A DNA stretch of 64,000 bases from an uncultured Bacteroidales bacterium (GTDB lineage: Bacteria; Bacteroidota; Bacteroidia; Bacteroidales; Bacteroidaceae), in NCBI GenBank assembly GCA_902799355.1, contig CADCAG010000016.1, positions 1 to 64,000 of the forward strand, given 5' to 3'. Under the pieces are notes generated by a model. The model saw only the letters and a program-made list of their open reading frames with translations, searched no databases and was not told the DNA's origin. Below, in pieces: positions 1-11,358 of the stretch (its first letter is position 1; each line of letters begins with the position of its first letter). Position numbers and translations under genes: made by a program.

Positions 1-79
1 CTGTCTCCACAATTTTTTTCAAGCTAAGAATGCTTTTTACGGAACCTACGGACGTTCCGCCGAATTTCATTACTTTCAT
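1..79 (-). CDS. thrA: Aspartokinase N-terminus (partial), probable bifunctional aspartokinase/homoserine dehydrogenase
   Basis: Reading the minus strand from the ATG at 79-77 gives 26 residues before the window edge. They begin MKVMKFGGTSVGSVKSI, the nucleotide-binding start of aspartate kinases (KFGGTSVG). The enzyme phosphorylates L-aspartate, the first step toward lysine, threonine and methionine. The close resemblance to Bacteroides ThrA starts (GGTSVGSV rather than the GGTSVGTP of the lysC at 60304) suggests the fused aspartokinase-homoserine dehydrogenase; that is inference, because the dehydrogenase half lies outside the window. A promoter lies 66 bases upstream at 145-176. The gene is divergent from the C69 peptidase gene. 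Confidence 0.8.
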   Translation of the reverse strand, partial: MKVMKFGGTSVGSVKSILSLKKIVET

Positions 80-144
80 ATTTCTATGCAATTTATCTTA
101 CCAATGGTACCCCAAAACAAGCGGGGATTCCTCCAATGGCGCGA

Positions 145-176
145 CAAAAGTACGAATAAGTGAGCAAAAAACCAAA
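145..176 (-). promoter_or_regulatory. Promoter of the thrA-like gene
   Basis: On the minus strand the -7 box TACTTTTG occupies 152-145, and TTTG occupies 176-173 with a 20-base spacer. This fits the Bacteroidota primary sigma factor pattern. The predicted leader is about 60 bases. Confidence 0.65.
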
Positions 177-215
177 GAAAATGTCATTTTTTTCATTTTT
201 ATCGAATTTTTCTGT

Positions 216-223
216 TAACTTTG
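216..223 (+). promoter_or_regulatory. -7 box of the C69 peptidase gene
   Basis: TAACTTTG followed by CA, a full match to TAnnTTTG, lies 35 bases before the chosen ATG at 259. No clear TTTG is seen at the -33 position, which is T-rich. Confidence 0.6.
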
Positions 224-258
224 CACTCCATAAAGAACCAAGAAATAAAAAAGAAACT

Positions 259-1920
259 ATGAAACGACTATTTTTGACCGCTATCGGCTATTGCTTGTTG
301 GCAATGGGTGATGCTTTGGCGTGTACAAATTTTATTGTAGGCAAGAATGCCTCTGTTGACGGTTCCGTCATCTGTTCGTATAATGCAGATTCCTATGGTG
401 CATTTATGAAGCTGGCCCACTATCCGGCTGCCAAGCACCAGAAGGGTGATATGCGTAAAATATATGAATGGGACACCAATAAATATCTGGGTGAAATCCC
501 TGAGGCAGAAGAGACCTACAACGTGGTGGGAAACATCAATGAATGGCAGGTAACCATCGGAGAAACGACCTATGGAGGCCGTGAGGAAATGATTGATTCA
601 ACTGGTATAATCGACTATGGATCACTGATATATATCGGTTTGCAGCGTTCAAAGACTGCCCGTGAGGCTATCAAGATTATGACCTCGCTCGTGGAGCAGT
701 ATGGATACTATAGCGAGGGTGAGACCTTCACCATCTGTGACCCCAACGAGGCGTGGATTATGGAGATGCAAGGCTGTGGTGCCGACCGCAAACAGTCTAA
801 GGAACGCGTGGTGTGGGTGGCTCGTCGCATTCCCGATAATGCCATCTGTGGACATGCCAACCAGAGCCGTATCGGTGTGTTCCCCTTGAAAGATAAGGAG
901 AACGTGCTTTACTCGAAGAACGTTATCAAGTATGCCCGTAAGATGGGGTGGTTTGATGGAAAAGACGAAGAGTTCTCATGGAAGATGGCGTATGCTGCTC
1001 CCGATTTCTCTGGTCGTCGTATGTGTGAAGCCCGTGTGTGGAGCTTCTTCAATCACCACGTCAAAGGTATGGAGCACTATCTGCCTTGGGCTCTGGGCAA
1101 AGACCCCGATGCAGAGGATATGCCGCTGTGGGTCGTTCCTGTCAAGAAGCTGAGTGTGGAGGATGTGATGAACGATATGCGTGACCATTACGAGGGAACG
1201 CCTTTGGCTATCGACTCTACTGACATCGGTGGAGGAATCTGGCAGATGCCATATCGCCCCACACCTCTTTATTTTGAGGTCGATGGTAAGAAGTACTTCA
1301 ACGAGCGTCCCGTATCGACACAGCAGACAGCCTGGACTTTTGTCTCGCAGATGCGCTCTTGGTTGCCTCGTGAGATGGGTAGCTGCTTCTGGTTTGGCAA
1401 CGACGACTGCAACATGGTGGCCTATACACCTATCTACTGTTCGATGACCCAACTGCCAGAGTGCTACAATACTCCTGGTGCTGACGAGCTGAATTTCAGC
1501 GATAAGAACGCCTACTGGGTGGAAAACTGGGTCAGCAACATGGTATATCCACGCTATTCGGCCTTGTTCCCTGTTCTCAAAGATGTTCGCGACTCGTTGC
1601 AGAAGGCTTATCTGACGCAACAGTCGGCTGTCGAGGTTCAGGCAAAGGGTATGGAACCTGCGCAGATGCAGCGTTTCCTGAACGACTATAGTGTCCGTCA
1701 GGCTCAGCAGATGCTGGCACGCTGGAAGCAGCTGGCATACCACCTCATTGTGAAGTTCAATGATATGGCTGTCAAGCCCGAAGAGAACGGACAGTTCACT
1801 CGCAGCCAGTATGGTCTTGGCGCAACAGTCAAGCGCCCCGGCTATCCGCAGAGTTTTGCACGCCGTCTCGTCAAAGAGGCAGGTGCCCGCTATGCTGTTC
1901 CTGAAGAAAAGAAAGAGTAA
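259..1920 (+). CDS. C69 family dipeptidase (secreted Ntn hydrolase)
   Basis: The product is 553 residues. A short signal peptide (MKRLFLTAIGYCLLAMGDALA) is followed at once by Cys22 in ACTNFIVGKNASVDGSVI, the N-terminal nucleophile signature of peptidase family C69. After processing Cys22 would be the catalytic residue. Family members cleave dipeptides and N-terminal residues from short peptides in the periplasm or at the surface. I chose 259 because the in-frame codons upstream run through the promoter, and because the signal peptide then abuts the catalytic Cys. Length is normal for Bacteroidales members. The next gene (nhaD) follows after 21 bases of repeat-like spacer, so the two may be co-transcribed. 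Exact substrate is unknown. Confidence 0.88.
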   Translation: MKRLFLTAIGYCLLAMGDALACTNFIVGKNASVDGSVICSYNADSYGAFMKLAHYPAAKHQKGDMRKIYEWDTNKYLGEIPEAEETYNVVGNINEWQVTIGETTYGGREEMIDSTGIIDYGSLIYIGLQRSKTAREAIKIMTSLVEQYGYYSEGETFTICDPNEAWIMEMQGCGADRKQSKERVVWVARRIPDNAICGHANQSRIGVFPLKDKENVLYSKNVIKYARKMGWFDGKDEEFSWKMAYAAPDFSGRRMCEARVWSFFNHHVKGMEHYLPWALGKDPDAEDMPLWVVPVKKLSVEDVMNDMRDHYEGTPLAIDSTDIGGGIWQMPYRPTPLYFEVDGKKYFNERPVSTQQTAWTFVSQMRSWLPREMGSCFWFGNDDCNMVAYTPIYCSMTQLPECYNTPGADELNFSDKNAYWVENWVSNMVYPRYSALFPVLKDVRDSLQKAYLTQQSAVEVQAKGMEPAQMQRFLNDYSVRQAQQMLARWKQLAYHLIVKFNDMAVKPEENGQFTRSQYGLGATVKRPGYPQSFARRLVKEAGARYAVPEEKKE

Positions 1921-1944
1921 ATCGCTAAATCGTAAAATAAGATG
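1918..1944 (+). repeat. Degenerate 7-8 base repeat spacer, C69 peptidase to nhaD
   Basis: The spacer reads as units TAAATCGC, TAAATCG, TAAAATAAG and then the ATG. The first unit begins with the stop codon of the peptidase gene and the last abuts the nhaD start. It belongs to the group of stop-to-start arrays described in the findings. Confidence 0.5.
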
Positions 1945-3315
1945 ACACTCATAATCGTTACCATGCTCCTGCTGGCCTATCTGCTGATAGCAACGGGCCA
2001 TCTGACGGGAGTGAACAAAGCCGCCATTGCCATGTTCCTTGGAACGATAGGCTGGGTGGTATATGTCTGCTGGGGAGCTGATTTCGTGATGGCTCAGCAT
2101 CCTGCGGAGTATATCGAATGGCTAGGTAGCAACGAACACTCCAGTGACATCGTGAAGTGGTTCATCTACGACCATGTGTTCCTGAAGTATGTCGGAAAGG
2201 CTGCAGCCATCGTGCTGTTCCTGTTGGCTACCATGTCGATTGTGGAACTGCTCAGCAACAACGGCTGTTTCGACTTCGTTACCGAATGGATTCGTACACG
2301 CAGCAGCAAACGTCTGTTGTGGAGCATCACGGCGGTGACCTTTGTTCTCTCGGCCAACCTCGACAACCTGACAACGGCAACGATGATGCTGGTCATCATG
2401 CATAACATCCTGCAGAATTCACGACAGCGCATGTATGTGGGTTCGGCCATCGTGCTGGCAGCATGCTGTGGTGGCTGTTTTACTGTCATTGGCGACCCGA
2501 CAGGACTTATTTTGTGGGGTAATGGAGCCATTACGGCTACGCGCTTCTCGGCTTATTTAGGTATACCTGCCTTCCTAGCATGGGTAGTCCCTACCTATCT
2601 TATCAGTCGCGAGTTGCCCGAACGCCTGGATACCGCATGGAGTCCATCGCCTTATCGTGGTGATGCCACTCGTCTGAACCGCTGGCAGCGCGTGGTGATG
2701 CTCATTGTGGGTATCGGTGGACTGTGGTTCATTCCTACCTTCCATAACATTACGCGACTGGCTCCGTTCCTCGGTGCGCTGTGTGTACTCAGCGTGCTGT
2801 GGGTGGTCAACGAGGCCTTCAATCGTAAGTTGATCAATGCTGACCAGACGACTGGGCGCCGTGTGCCGATGTCGTTGCAGTATGGTGTCCTGCAGCAGGT
2901 ACTTTTTGTGACGGGTATCATGCTGGGTATGGGCGTAGTGACAGAGACTGGTGTCTGGGCAGATGTGGCAGACTGGTTTGATGCTTATATTCCCGATGTG
3001 TGGTTGATAGGTATCCTCACAGGTTTCCTGAGTAGTATCGTCGACTCCTTTACCATCGCCATCTCTAACATCTCATTGTATAGTGTCGGTGTGGGTGGTG
3101 TCATGACAAACGGCGCCTACTGGAGCATTATTGCCTACACAACGGCCGTGGGTGGTTGTCTGTTGTCGGTGGGTAGTGTCTGCGGATTGGCGCTGATGCG
3201 TGCTGAACATGTCAGTCTGGGCTGGTATATCAAGCATGTGACCCCCAAGGTGCTGCTGGGTTTCCTCATCGGTTATATCGTTTTATGGGTGGAAGTGAAC
3301 TTTATAATGCTCTAA
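1942..3315 (+). CDS. nhaD: NhaD-type sodium/proton antiporter
   Basis: A 457-residue polytopic inner-membrane protein with about 11-13 hydrophobic segments. The segment LSANLDNLTTATMMLVI near residue 134 and the later VDSFTIAISNISLYSVG region match the NhaD family of the ion-transporter superfamily, which exports Na+ in exchange for H+. The protein is at the usual length for the family and starts at its first hydrophobic segment. It lies just upstream of the ATP synthase operon but is separated from it by a terminator and a new promoter. Together they suggest a locus for ion-gradient energetics, which is inference. Confidence 0.88.
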   Translation: MTLIIVTMLLLAYLLIATGHLTGVNKAAIAMFLGTIGWVVYVCWGADFVMAQHPAEYIEWLGSNEHSSDIVKWFIYDHVFLKYVGKAAAIVLFLLATMSIVELLSNNGCFDFVTEWIRTRSSKRLLWSITAVTFVLSANLDNLTTATMMLVIMHNILQNSRQRMYVGSAIVLAACCGGCFTVIGDPTGLILWGNGAITATRFSAYLGIPAFLAWVVPTYLISRELPERLDTAWSPSPYRGDATRLNRWQRVVMLIVGIGGLWFIPTFHNITRLAPFLGALCVLSVLWVVNEAFNRKLINADQTTGRRVPMSLQYGVLQQVLFVTGIMLGMGVVTETGVWADVADWFDAYIPDVWLIGILTGFLSSIVDSFTIAISNISLYSVGVGGVMTNGAYWSIIAYTTAVGGCLLSVGSVCGLALMRAEHVSLGWYIKHVTPKVLLGFLIGYIVLWVEVNFIML

Positions 3316-3341
3316 GAGGGTTCTAAAACGAACAAAATATA

Positions 3342-3378
3342 AACATTTTCGGTTTTTTAATCGGAAATGTTTTTTTTA
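3342..3378 (+). terminator. Rho-independent terminator after nhaD
   Basis: A ten-base-pair stem (3342-3351 with 3362-3371, one G-T pair) and a T-rich loop are followed by a run of T residues. It separates nhaD from the ATP synthase promoter. Confidence 0.7.
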
Positions 3379-3393
3379 TTCCTTTTTTTTTGC

Positions 3394-3401
3394 TAACTTT
3401 G
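3394..3401 (+). promoter_or_regulatory. -7 box of the ATP synthase operon
   Basis: TAACTTTG followed by CA lies 49 bases before the atpD start and directly after the nhaD terminator. The -33 region is a T tract without an obvious TTG. Confidence 0.65.
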
Positions 3402-3437
3402 CAATCACTATTACCAGAACAACAATAATTCAAATAA

Positions 3438-5006
<1,569 letters not shown>

Positions 5007-5009
<3 letters not shown>

Positions 5010-5255
5010 TTAAAGCTGAAGATAGTTTCTCCTGAGCGCATCGAGTTTGAAGGTGATGTGGATAGCGTGCTGGTTCCAGGTTCTATGGGCCAGTTCGAGA
5101 TCCTCGTCAACCACGCACCGATTATCTCGTCATTAGACAAGGGCAGGGTGGTCTATACGCTGCCTGGTGGCGAGAAGAAACCGCTGGACATCTGTGGCGG
5201 TTTCGTGGAGGTGCAGAAAAATGTGGTGAGTCTCTGCGTGGAGATTAACGAATGA
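5007..5255 (+). CDS. atpC: F1Fo ATP synthase subunit epsilon
   Basis: The 82-residue product starts MLKLKIVSPERIEFEGDVD and carries the epsilon beta-sandwich signatures VPGSMGQFEILVNHAP and ICGGFVEVQKNVVSL. Epsilon sits on the central stalk beside gamma and couples or inhibits rotation. The C-terminal helical hairpin of longer homologues is absent, as is common in Bacteroidota. I chose 5007 rather than an in-frame ATG at 4977, because the extra ten residues would be encoded by the heptamer repeat spacer. Confidence 0.92.
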
Positions 5256-5273
5256 TGACGAATACGTAGTGTG

Positions 5274-5663
5274 ATGGATATTTATAACGAGAGCCGTAGA
5301 TATATCATACAGAGCATCGTGCTGTTCTTCCTGCTGACCCTCCTTGGAGCGTTGGCTATGACATTGTGGTCACTCAATCTGCTGAGTGCTATGATTGTCA
5401 GCGGATGCTTCATCTTGGTGATAGACTTGGCTACTGGCTACATCTTCCGCTGGGTAGCTACCCGTCATGCAGATATGTTGCCCTCGTTCTTTACAGGTGT
5501 TTCCGGATTCCGTTTCCTGGGGGCGCTGGCAGTGATGGCCGTTTGGTATGCCACGTCAGACCGTGCATCGTTGATGACGTTCTTCATGGTGTTCCTTATA
5601 TATTATATGGCATCGATGATTCATCACTCTATCTTCTTTTCGAGAATATCCAATCGTTTATAA
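5274..5663 (+). CDS. Small four-helix membrane protein of the ATP synthase operon (AtpI/AtpZ-like position)
   Basis: About 129 residues with four hydrophobic segments (roughly residues 12-35, 38-60, 75-95 and 100-120) and a short basic start (MDIYNESRRYI). It lies between atpC and atpB, where Bacteroidales operons carry a small AtpI-like membrane protein thought to help assembly of the c ring or ion supply; the role here is inferred from position only. I detect no catalytic motif. A GTG at 5271 is an alternative start one codon upstream. Confidence 0.75.
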   Translation: MDIYNESRRYIIQSIVLFFLLTLLGALAMTLWSLNLLSAMIVSGCFILVIDLATGYIFRWVATRHADMLPSFFTGVSGFRFLGALAVMAVWYATSDRASLMTFFMVFLIYYMASMIHHSIFFSRISNRL

Positions 5664-5686
5664 CGAGTTTAAAGTTAACGAATTAG

Positions 5687-6723
5687 ATGAAACAATTAAA
5701 GTCAATATGTCTCTTGCTGATGATGGCAGTGCTGCCTTTGTCTGTGCAGGCTGGCGAGGAGAAAAGCGAAGAGCTTAACATCCCCGAAATCGTGCTGGAG
5801 CACTTGGCCGATGCATATGAGTGGCACATTGCTTCCTATGAAGGCAAGCATCTGAGTATTCCACTGCCTATTATTATCCGTAGTGAGCAGACTGGTGAGT
5901 GGCATTTCTGTACGGAACATTCGCTACCCTCAGAGTTCTTCTTCAATCATGAAGCACATGGTAAGATATATGAGAAGATGGCTGACGGCAGTGTTGTACG
6001 TCCGTATGACTTGAGTATTACCCGTAACGTGCTGCAGATATGGATTGTCGTGGCGGTGATGCTGGCTATTTTCCTCAGTTGTGCCCGTTGGTATAAGAAG
6101 CATGACAAGACCAGTCCAGCGCCCAAAGGCTTTGTTGGTGCTATAGAACTGTTAGTTATGATGGTCAACGATGACGTGATTAAGTCGAATGTCGGTGAGA
6201 AGCATTACAAACGTTATGCGCCTTTCTTGCTGACAGTGTTCTTCTTTATCTTCATCACCAACCTTGTTGGCTTGTTGCCAGTATTCCCTGGTGGTGCTAA
6301 CGTCACGGGTAACATCAACATCACGTTCTTCTTGGCAGTATGTACTTTCTTGGCTGTCAATCTGTTTGGCAACCGTGAGTACTGGAAAGAAATCTTCTGG
6401 CCCGATGTCCCCATCTTCCTGAAAGCAATTCCCCTGATGCCTGCCATCGAGTTGTTTGGCGTGTTTACAAAGCCCTTCGCACTGATGATCCGTCTCTTTG
6501 CCAATATGATGGCAGGTCACGCGATGATTCTCAGTTTTACACTGGTCATCTTCCTTGGTTGGTCAATGGGCGTAGGCTATGGATTAGGCCTCAACGCATT
6601 CAGCATCATCATGCTGCTATTCCTCAACTCCTTGGAACTGCTGGTGGCATTTGTGCAGGCCTACGTCTTTACGATGCTTAGCGCCGTATTTATTGGCCTG
6701 GCTCATCCGGAACATCATGGGGA

Positions 6724-6727
<4 letters not shown>
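5687..6727 (+). CDS. atpB: F1Fo ATP synthase subunit a, with N-terminal signal-like extension
   Basis: The 346-residue Fo subunit forms the ion half-channels against the c ring. The essential arginine segment ALMIRLFANMMAGHAMI lies near residues 265-281, within the last group of membrane helices. The protein begins with a cleavable-looking signal peptide (MKQLKSICLLLMMAVLPLSVQAG). About 90 hydrophilic residues follow before the first channel helix. This long exported N-terminus is typical of Bacteroidota AtpB and unlike the 270-residue E. coli protein. A repeat-rich spacer separates it from atpE. Confidence 0.96.
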
Positions 6728-7025
<298 letters not shown>

Positions 7026-7038
7026 AAACCTATAGCAA

Positions 7039-7551
7039 ATGGATTTCACTCAATTACCAGCAATTCTCACGCCAGATCTGGGACTTCTGTTCTGGATGCT
7101 GTTGGCGTTTCTGGTGGTCTTTGGGGTCCTTGCCAAGTTTGGCTTCCCTGCCATTGTCAATATGGTAGACGAGCGCAACAAGTATATAGACGACAGTCTA
7201 CGCAAGGCTCATGAGGCTCAGGAACGTCTTGCCAATATCGAGAAGGAAGGTGAATCCATTCTGCAGGAGGCTCGCGAAAAACAGGCTCAGATACTGAAGG
7301 AAGCTGCCGAGTCGCGCGACGCTATCGTTGAGCAGGCTCAGCAGAAAGCTCGTGCCGAGGGTGCCCGTCTGCTTGACGAGGCTAAGGCCGCTATCGAGCA
7401 GGAGAAGAAAGCCGCTATTGCTGACATCCGTCAGCAGGTTGCTACGCTTAGTGTCGAGATTGCCGAGAAGGTACTTCGCCAGAACCTCCGTGACGACAAG
7501 TCGCAAATGGATTTGATCGACCGAATGCTGGATGCTGCTACTGCTAATTAA
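7039..7551 (+). CDS. atpF: F1Fo ATP synthase subunit b
   Basis: The 170-residue peripheral stalk subunit. One N-terminal membrane helix (about residues 10-35, LGLLFWMLLAFLVVFGVLAKFGF) is followed by a long charged helix rich in Ala, Glu, Lys and Gln (residues 40-150) that would form the right-handed coiled coil. Length and start are typical. It lies 13 bases after atpE and 15 before atpH, in the stator part of the operon. Confidence 0.95.
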   Translation: MDFTQLPAILTPDLGLLFWMLLAFLVVFGVLAKFGFPAIVNMVDERNKYIDDSLRKAHEAQERLANIEKEGESILQEAREKQAQILKEAAESRDAIVEQAQQKARAEGARLLDEAKAAIEQEKKAAIADIRQQVATLSVEIAEKVLRQNLRDDKSQMDLIDRMLDAATAN

Positions 7552-7566
7552 ATAAGGTATACGCGT

Positions 7567-8103
7567 ATGGATATTGGAGTAATCTCTACGAGGTATGCAC
7601 GAGCACTCTTGAAGAGCGCTACGGATGCTAAGCTCGAAGACCAGGTCTATCAGGAGATGTTGACGCTGGGCAAGAGCTTCACTGATGTGCCCGTGCTTCG
7701 TCAGACCATCGACAACCCCATGCTCGACAAGGCCAAGAAGCAGATGTTGCTGGAGACCGCTGCTGGCGGTAAGTCCTGCACGCTGACGCAGACTTTCATT
7801 GCCCTCGTGCTGAAGGAAGACCGCGAGAACATGATCCAGTTTATGGCCTACTCGTATGTCACGCTTTACCGTAAGCAGAAGAACGTCATCCGTGGTAAAC
7901 TCACCACTGCTGCCCGCGTGTCTGCAGAGACAGAACAGAAGATGCGCCAGATGGTGGAGAGCAAGACTCAAGGTACTGTGGAGTTTGAGACCGAGGTGAA
8001 CCCTGACATCATTGGTGGCTTCATCCTCGAATATGACACCTATCGTATGGATGCTAGTGTCAAGTCGAAGCTCAACAACATTCTTAACACACTAAAAAAG
8101 TAA
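7567..8103 (+). CDS. atpH: F1Fo ATP synthase subunit delta
   Basis: 178 residues with the delta/OSCP pattern: N-terminal helical domain starting MDIGVISTRYARALLKSA, and the C-terminal GGFILEYDTYRMDASVKSKL, where GGF and the D-S-K-L residues match the family signature. It connects the peripheral stalk to the top of F1. Six bases separate it from atpA. Confidence 0.94.
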   Translation: MDIGVISTRYARALLKSATDAKLEDQVYQEMLTLGKSFTDVPVLRQTIDNPMLDKAKKQMLLETAAGGKSCTLTQTFIALVLKEDRENMIQFMAYSYVTLYRKQKNVIRGKLTTAARVSAETEQKMRQMVESKTQGTVEFETEVNPDIIGGFILEYDTYRMDASVKSKLNNILNTLKK

Positions 8104-8109
8104 TAAACA

Positions 8110-9696
8110 ATGTCAGATAAAATTAAACCAAGCGAAGTCAGTCAGGTGCTGCTTGAACAGCTGAAGGGTATTCAGAATGCTGAGCAGTTTGACGAGGTAG
8201 GTACTGTGCTCACCGTCAGTGATGGTGTAGCCCGTATCTATGGACTCCGTAATGCCGAGGCTAACGAGCTGCTCGAATTCGAGAACGGCACGATGGCTAT
8301 CGTGATGAACCTGGAGGAAGACAACGTCGGTTGTGTGCTTCTGGGTACCACGTCGGGCATCAAGGAGGGTATGGTGGTGAAGCGCACCAAGCGCATTGCC
8401 TCTATCCGCGTCAACGACAACATGCTGGGTCGTGTCATCAATCCGCTGGGACAGGCTGTTGACGGCAAGGGAGACATCGACCTCACTGACGCTTTCGAGA
8501 TGCCCTTGGACCGCAAAGCACCTGGCGTGATCTATCGCCAGCCTGTGAAGGAACCGCTGCAGACAGGTCTGAAGGCTATCGACTCGATGATTCCTATTGG
8601 TCGTGGTCAGCGTGAGCTTATCATTGGTGACCGCCAGACAGGTAAGACAGCCATAGCCGTTGATACCATCATCAATCAGAAGAGTTTCTATGAGGCTGGC
8701 AAGCCTGTGTACTGTATCTATGTTGCTATCGGACAGAAGGCCAGTACCGTTGCCAACCTCGTACAGACGCTGAAGGAGCATGGTGCTATGCCATACACCA
8801 TCATCGTGGCTGCTACTGCTGCTGATCCTGCTGCTATGCAGTACTATGCACCATTTGCCGGTGCTGCCATCGGTGAGTACTTCCGTGATCGTGGTCTGCC
8901 CGCTCTCGTCGTCTATGACGACCTGTCAAAACAGGCTGTTGCCTATCGTGAGGTGTCGCTGATTCTGCGTCGTCCTTCTGGTCGTGAGGCTTATCCTGGT
9001 GACGTCTTCTATCTGCACTCTCGTCTCCTTGAGCGTGCTGCTAAGATGAACGAACAGCAGGAGGTCGCTGAGCAGATGAACGACCTGCCCGAGTGCATGA
9101 AGGGTCATGTGAAGGGTGGTGGCTCACTTACCGCTCTGCCTATCATTGAGACCCAGGCTGGTGACGTGTCCGCATACATCCCAACGAATGTGATTTCTAT
9201 TACTGATGGTCAGATATTCCTGGAGTCCGACCTCTTCAACCAGGGCTTCCGTCCTGCCATCAACGTAGGTATCTCGGTATCTCGTGTAGGTGGTTCGGCA
9301 CAGATCAAGTCTATGAAGAAGGTGGCTGGTACTTTGAAGATTGACCAGGCTCAGTATCGTGAGTTGGAGGCTTTCTCTAAGTTCTCCAGCGATATGGATG
9401 CTGTGACGGCAATGACCCTTGACCGCGGTCGTAAGAACAATCAGTTGCTCATTCAGCCTCAGTATAGTCCAATGCCTGTAGGTGAGCAGATTGCCATTCT
9501 CTACTGTGGCGTTCATGGACTGATGCGTGAGGTACCTATTGATAAGGTGCGTGAGTGTCAGAACCAGTTCCTCGACAAGCTGCGTTCGTCAGCTCCTGAG
9601 GTCATTGAAACGCTGACTGCCGGTAAGATTGACGATGCCACGACACAGAAGATTGAGGCTGTCATGGCCGACATTGCAGGAACGTATAAAGCTTGA
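8110..9696 (+). CDS. atpA: F1Fo ATP synthase subunit alpha
   Basis: The 528-residue non-catalytic nucleotide-binding subunit of F1. Walker A GDRQTGKT is at residues 173-180. Family segments include the [15 protein letters not shown] run near residue 156 and [23 protein letters not shown] residues (here [19 protein letters not shown]) near 392-410. It forms the hexamer with beta and contributes the arginine finger. Length is standard and the start is preceded by only six bases after atpH. Confidence 0.98.
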   Translation: MSDKIKPSEVSQVLLEQLKGIQNAEQFDEVGTVLTVSDGVARIYGLRNAEANELLEFENGTMAIVMNLEEDNVGCVLLGTTSGIKEGMVVKRTKRIASIRVNDNMLGRVINPLGQAVDGKGDIDLTDAFEMPLDRKAPGVIYRQPVKEPLQTGLKAIDSMIPIGRGQRELIIGDRQTGKTAIAVDTIINQKSFYEAGKPVYCIYVAIGQKASTVANLVQTLKEHGAMPYTIIVAATAADPAAMQYYAPFAGAAIGEYFRDRGLPALVVYDDLSKQAVAYREVSLILRRPSGREAYPGDVFYLHSRLLERAAKMNEQQEVAEQMNDLPECMKGHVKGGGSLTALPIIETQAGDVSAYIPTNVISITDGQIFLESDLFNQGFRPAINVGISVSRVGGSAQIKSMKKVAGTLKIDQAQYRELEAFSKFSSDMDAVTAMTLDRGRKNNQLLIQPQYSPMPVGEQIAILYCGVHGLMREVPIDKVRECQNQFLDKLRSSAPEVIETLTAGKIDDATTQKIEAVMADIAGTYKA

Positions 9697-9702
9697 TAGC
9701 CT

Positions 9703-10671
9703 ATGCCCAGCCTGAAAGAAATTAAAGGCCGTATCGCCTCAGTTAACAGCACGCGAAAGATAACGTCTGCCATGAAGATGGTGGCCAGCTCCAAGCTGCA
9801 CCATGCGCAGGTCGCTATCCAGAATATGCTGCCTTATGAGACGATGCTTGAGCATATCCTCAAGTCGTTCCTGGCTGCGGAGGCAGAGGCACAGACCATC
9901 TACGACCAGGAGCGCCCCGTCAAGCGTGTGGCAATCGTGGTATTCTCTTCCAACTCGTCACTCTGTGGTGGTTTCAACTCGAATGTCATCAAGCTCATGC
10001 AGCGTACCGTTGAAGCCTACGAGCAGGAGTTAGGAAAGGGTAGTGTAGAGGTCTATCCCATTGGCCGTAAGGTCTATGAGAAGGCTCGCAAGTTTGGTTA
10101 CGACATCCATGGTGAGCGTGCTTCACTGATTGACCATCCTCATGTCAACGAGTGTATCGAGCTGGCCATGGAACTTGGCGAGAAGTTTGCCAAGGGTCAG
10201 GTGGACCGTGTAGAGTTGCTCTACCACCACTTCAAGTCTGCTGGTTCGCAGATACTGACCAACAAGCAGTTCTTGCCTATCGACCTGGAGGCAGAACTGG
10301 AGCGTGACCATGAGCGCGACCTGACGTCGACCATTGCTACGCAGAAGGCTCAGGAGTATCTGCGCAAGAACCGTCGCAAGAAGGAGGTCAAGGAGGGTGA
10401 GACGGCTCCACTCAATGATAACTTCATTGTGGAGCCCGACATGAATACCGTCTTGTCAAAGCTGATTCCCAAGATGGCTCACCTGATGCTCTATACCGCT
10501 TTGCTCGACAGTGTGGCTTCTGAGCATGCCGCTCGTATGGTGGCTATGCAGACGGCTACCGATAATGCCGACGAGTTGCTACGCCAGCTCAATTTGCAGT
10601 ATAACAAGAGTCGTCAGCAGGCCATCACCTCTGAGCTACTCGATATTGTGGGTGGTTCGGTAAATAACTAA
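9703..10671 (+). CDS. atpG: F1Fo ATP synthase subunit gamma
   Basis: The 322-residue central rotor shaft. It starts MPSLKEIKGRIASVNSTRKI and ends with the paired C-terminal helix motif (LDSVASEHAARMVAMQTATD, then ITSELLDIVGG). It is about 35 residues longer than E. coli gamma because of a charged insert near residues 195-240 (LERDHERDLTS to EVKEGETAPLND), which is common in Bacteroidota. It is the last gene of the operon and is followed by a strong terminator. Confidence 0.97.
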   Translation: MPSLKEIKGRIASVNSTRKITSAMKMVASSKLHHAQVAIQNMLPYETMLEHILKSFLAAEAEAQTIYDQERPVKRVAIVVFSSNSSLCGGFNSNVIKLMQRTVEAYEQELGKGSVEVYPIGRKVYEKARKFGYDIHGERASLIDHPHVNECIELAMELGEKFAKGQVDRVELLYHHFKSAGSQILTNKQFLPIDLEAELERDHERDLTSTIATQKAQEYLRKNRRKKEVKEGETAPLNDNFIVEPDMNTVLSKLIPKMAHLMLYTALLDSVASEHAARMVAMQTATDNADELLRQLNLQYNKSRQQAITSELLDIVGGSVNN

Positions 10672-10680
10672 CTATATAAA

Positions 10681-10718
10681 AAAGAGAGGTCACTTCTGAA
10701 TGACCTCTCTTTTTTTTT
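10681..10718. terminator. Bidirectional terminator between atpG and the LolA-like gene
   Basis: Twelve-base arms AAAGAGAGGTCA (10681-10692) and TGACCTCTCTTT (10701-10712) flank an eight-base loop. T runs follow the stem in both directions, so it can end both converging transcripts. Confidence 0.88.
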
Positions 10719-10719
10719 A

Positions 10720-11337
10720 TCATCTCTTGTCCACAAATTCGCAGTTCTTATAGCTGTCGCGAGGGAAACGGAATAGATCGTCGCTAATGCCGCCAACCTT
10801 CACGTCGCTGATCTTGATGGTGGTATGGAAGATGCCGACCTTGATGCGCACACTGACAGGATATCGGTGCTTCTTGTCCAGCAGACAACGAGCCTCCTTG
10901 ATGCCCGACACACCCTTCTTGGCTTTCAGCGTGATGTAATAACCCTCCTTGGAGTCCTTGATGCTATAGGTGTAGTTGTCTGGCTCAAACTTAAACTTCG
11001 TAGCATATTTGTCGCGCTCGTCAGAGTGGGCGTCGTAAATAACCACACGGTTTTTCTTACGCTCCAGACGGTAGTATGTCACGTCGTCGTTCCATGCAAT
11101 ATATTTCTCATCGACGAACTTACTCTTCTTACCCTTGGTCCAGATGGTACCCTCCGTCTTGTAGATGCCGATGATGTTCACCTTATAGTGCAACTGCGAA
11201 CCTTGGTCGCCAAAAATCATTTTGTAGGTCTCGTTGAACATGCGACGGGCCTGCTGTGCGTTTGGCGTCTCGTGGTTCTGTGCCTGTAGGCCTATGGCAG
11301 CCCACAATATAGTCATTAATACTAATATCTTTTTCAT
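10720..11337 (-). CDS. LolA-like outer-membrane lipoprotein carrier family protein (tentative)
   Basis: 205 residues with a signal peptide (MKKILVLMTILWAAIGLQAQ). The body is beta-rich: repeated strands such as YKVNIIGIYKTEGTIWTKG, VTYYRLERKKNRVVIYDA and KYPVSV-like segments resemble the half-barrel of LolA-like proteins of Bacteroidota. These carry lipoproteins or other lipids through the periplasm. Assignment is by general pattern only. I chose 11337 because upstream in-frame codons run through the promoter; the resulting 5' leader is very short. Confidence 0.55.
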   Translation of the reverse strand: MKKILVLMTILWAAIGLQAQNHETPNAQQARRMFNETYKMIFGDQGSQLHYKVNIIGIYKTEGTIWTKGKKSKFVDEKYIAWNDDVTYYRLERKKNRVVIYDAHSDERDKYATKFKFEPDNYTYSIKDSKEGYYITLKAKKGVSGIKEARCLLDKKHRYPVSVRIKVGIFHTTIKISDVKVGGISDDLFRFPRDSYKNCEFVDKR

Positions 11338-11346
11338 AACGGGCTG

Positions 11347-11354
11347 CAAAGGTA
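11347..11354 (-). promoter_or_regulatory. -7 box of the LolA-like gene
   Basis: TACCTTTG on the minus strand, followed by CA, ends only 9 bases before the ATG at 11337. The predicted transcript therefore has almost no leader. Confidence 0.6.
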
Positions 11355-11358
11355 CAAA

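Noticed and set aside
976..2100. A 374-codon open frame on the minus strand opposite the C69 peptidase and nhaD
   Set aside because: It has no promoter, signal or recognisable motif, and its composition (many His, Arg, Gln and Leu) is that of the complement of a real gene. Both plus-strand genes are convincing families.
7198..7971. A 257-codon minus-strand open frame opposite atpF and atpH
   Set aside because: It is antisense to two well-conserved ATP synthase genes and resembles no family.
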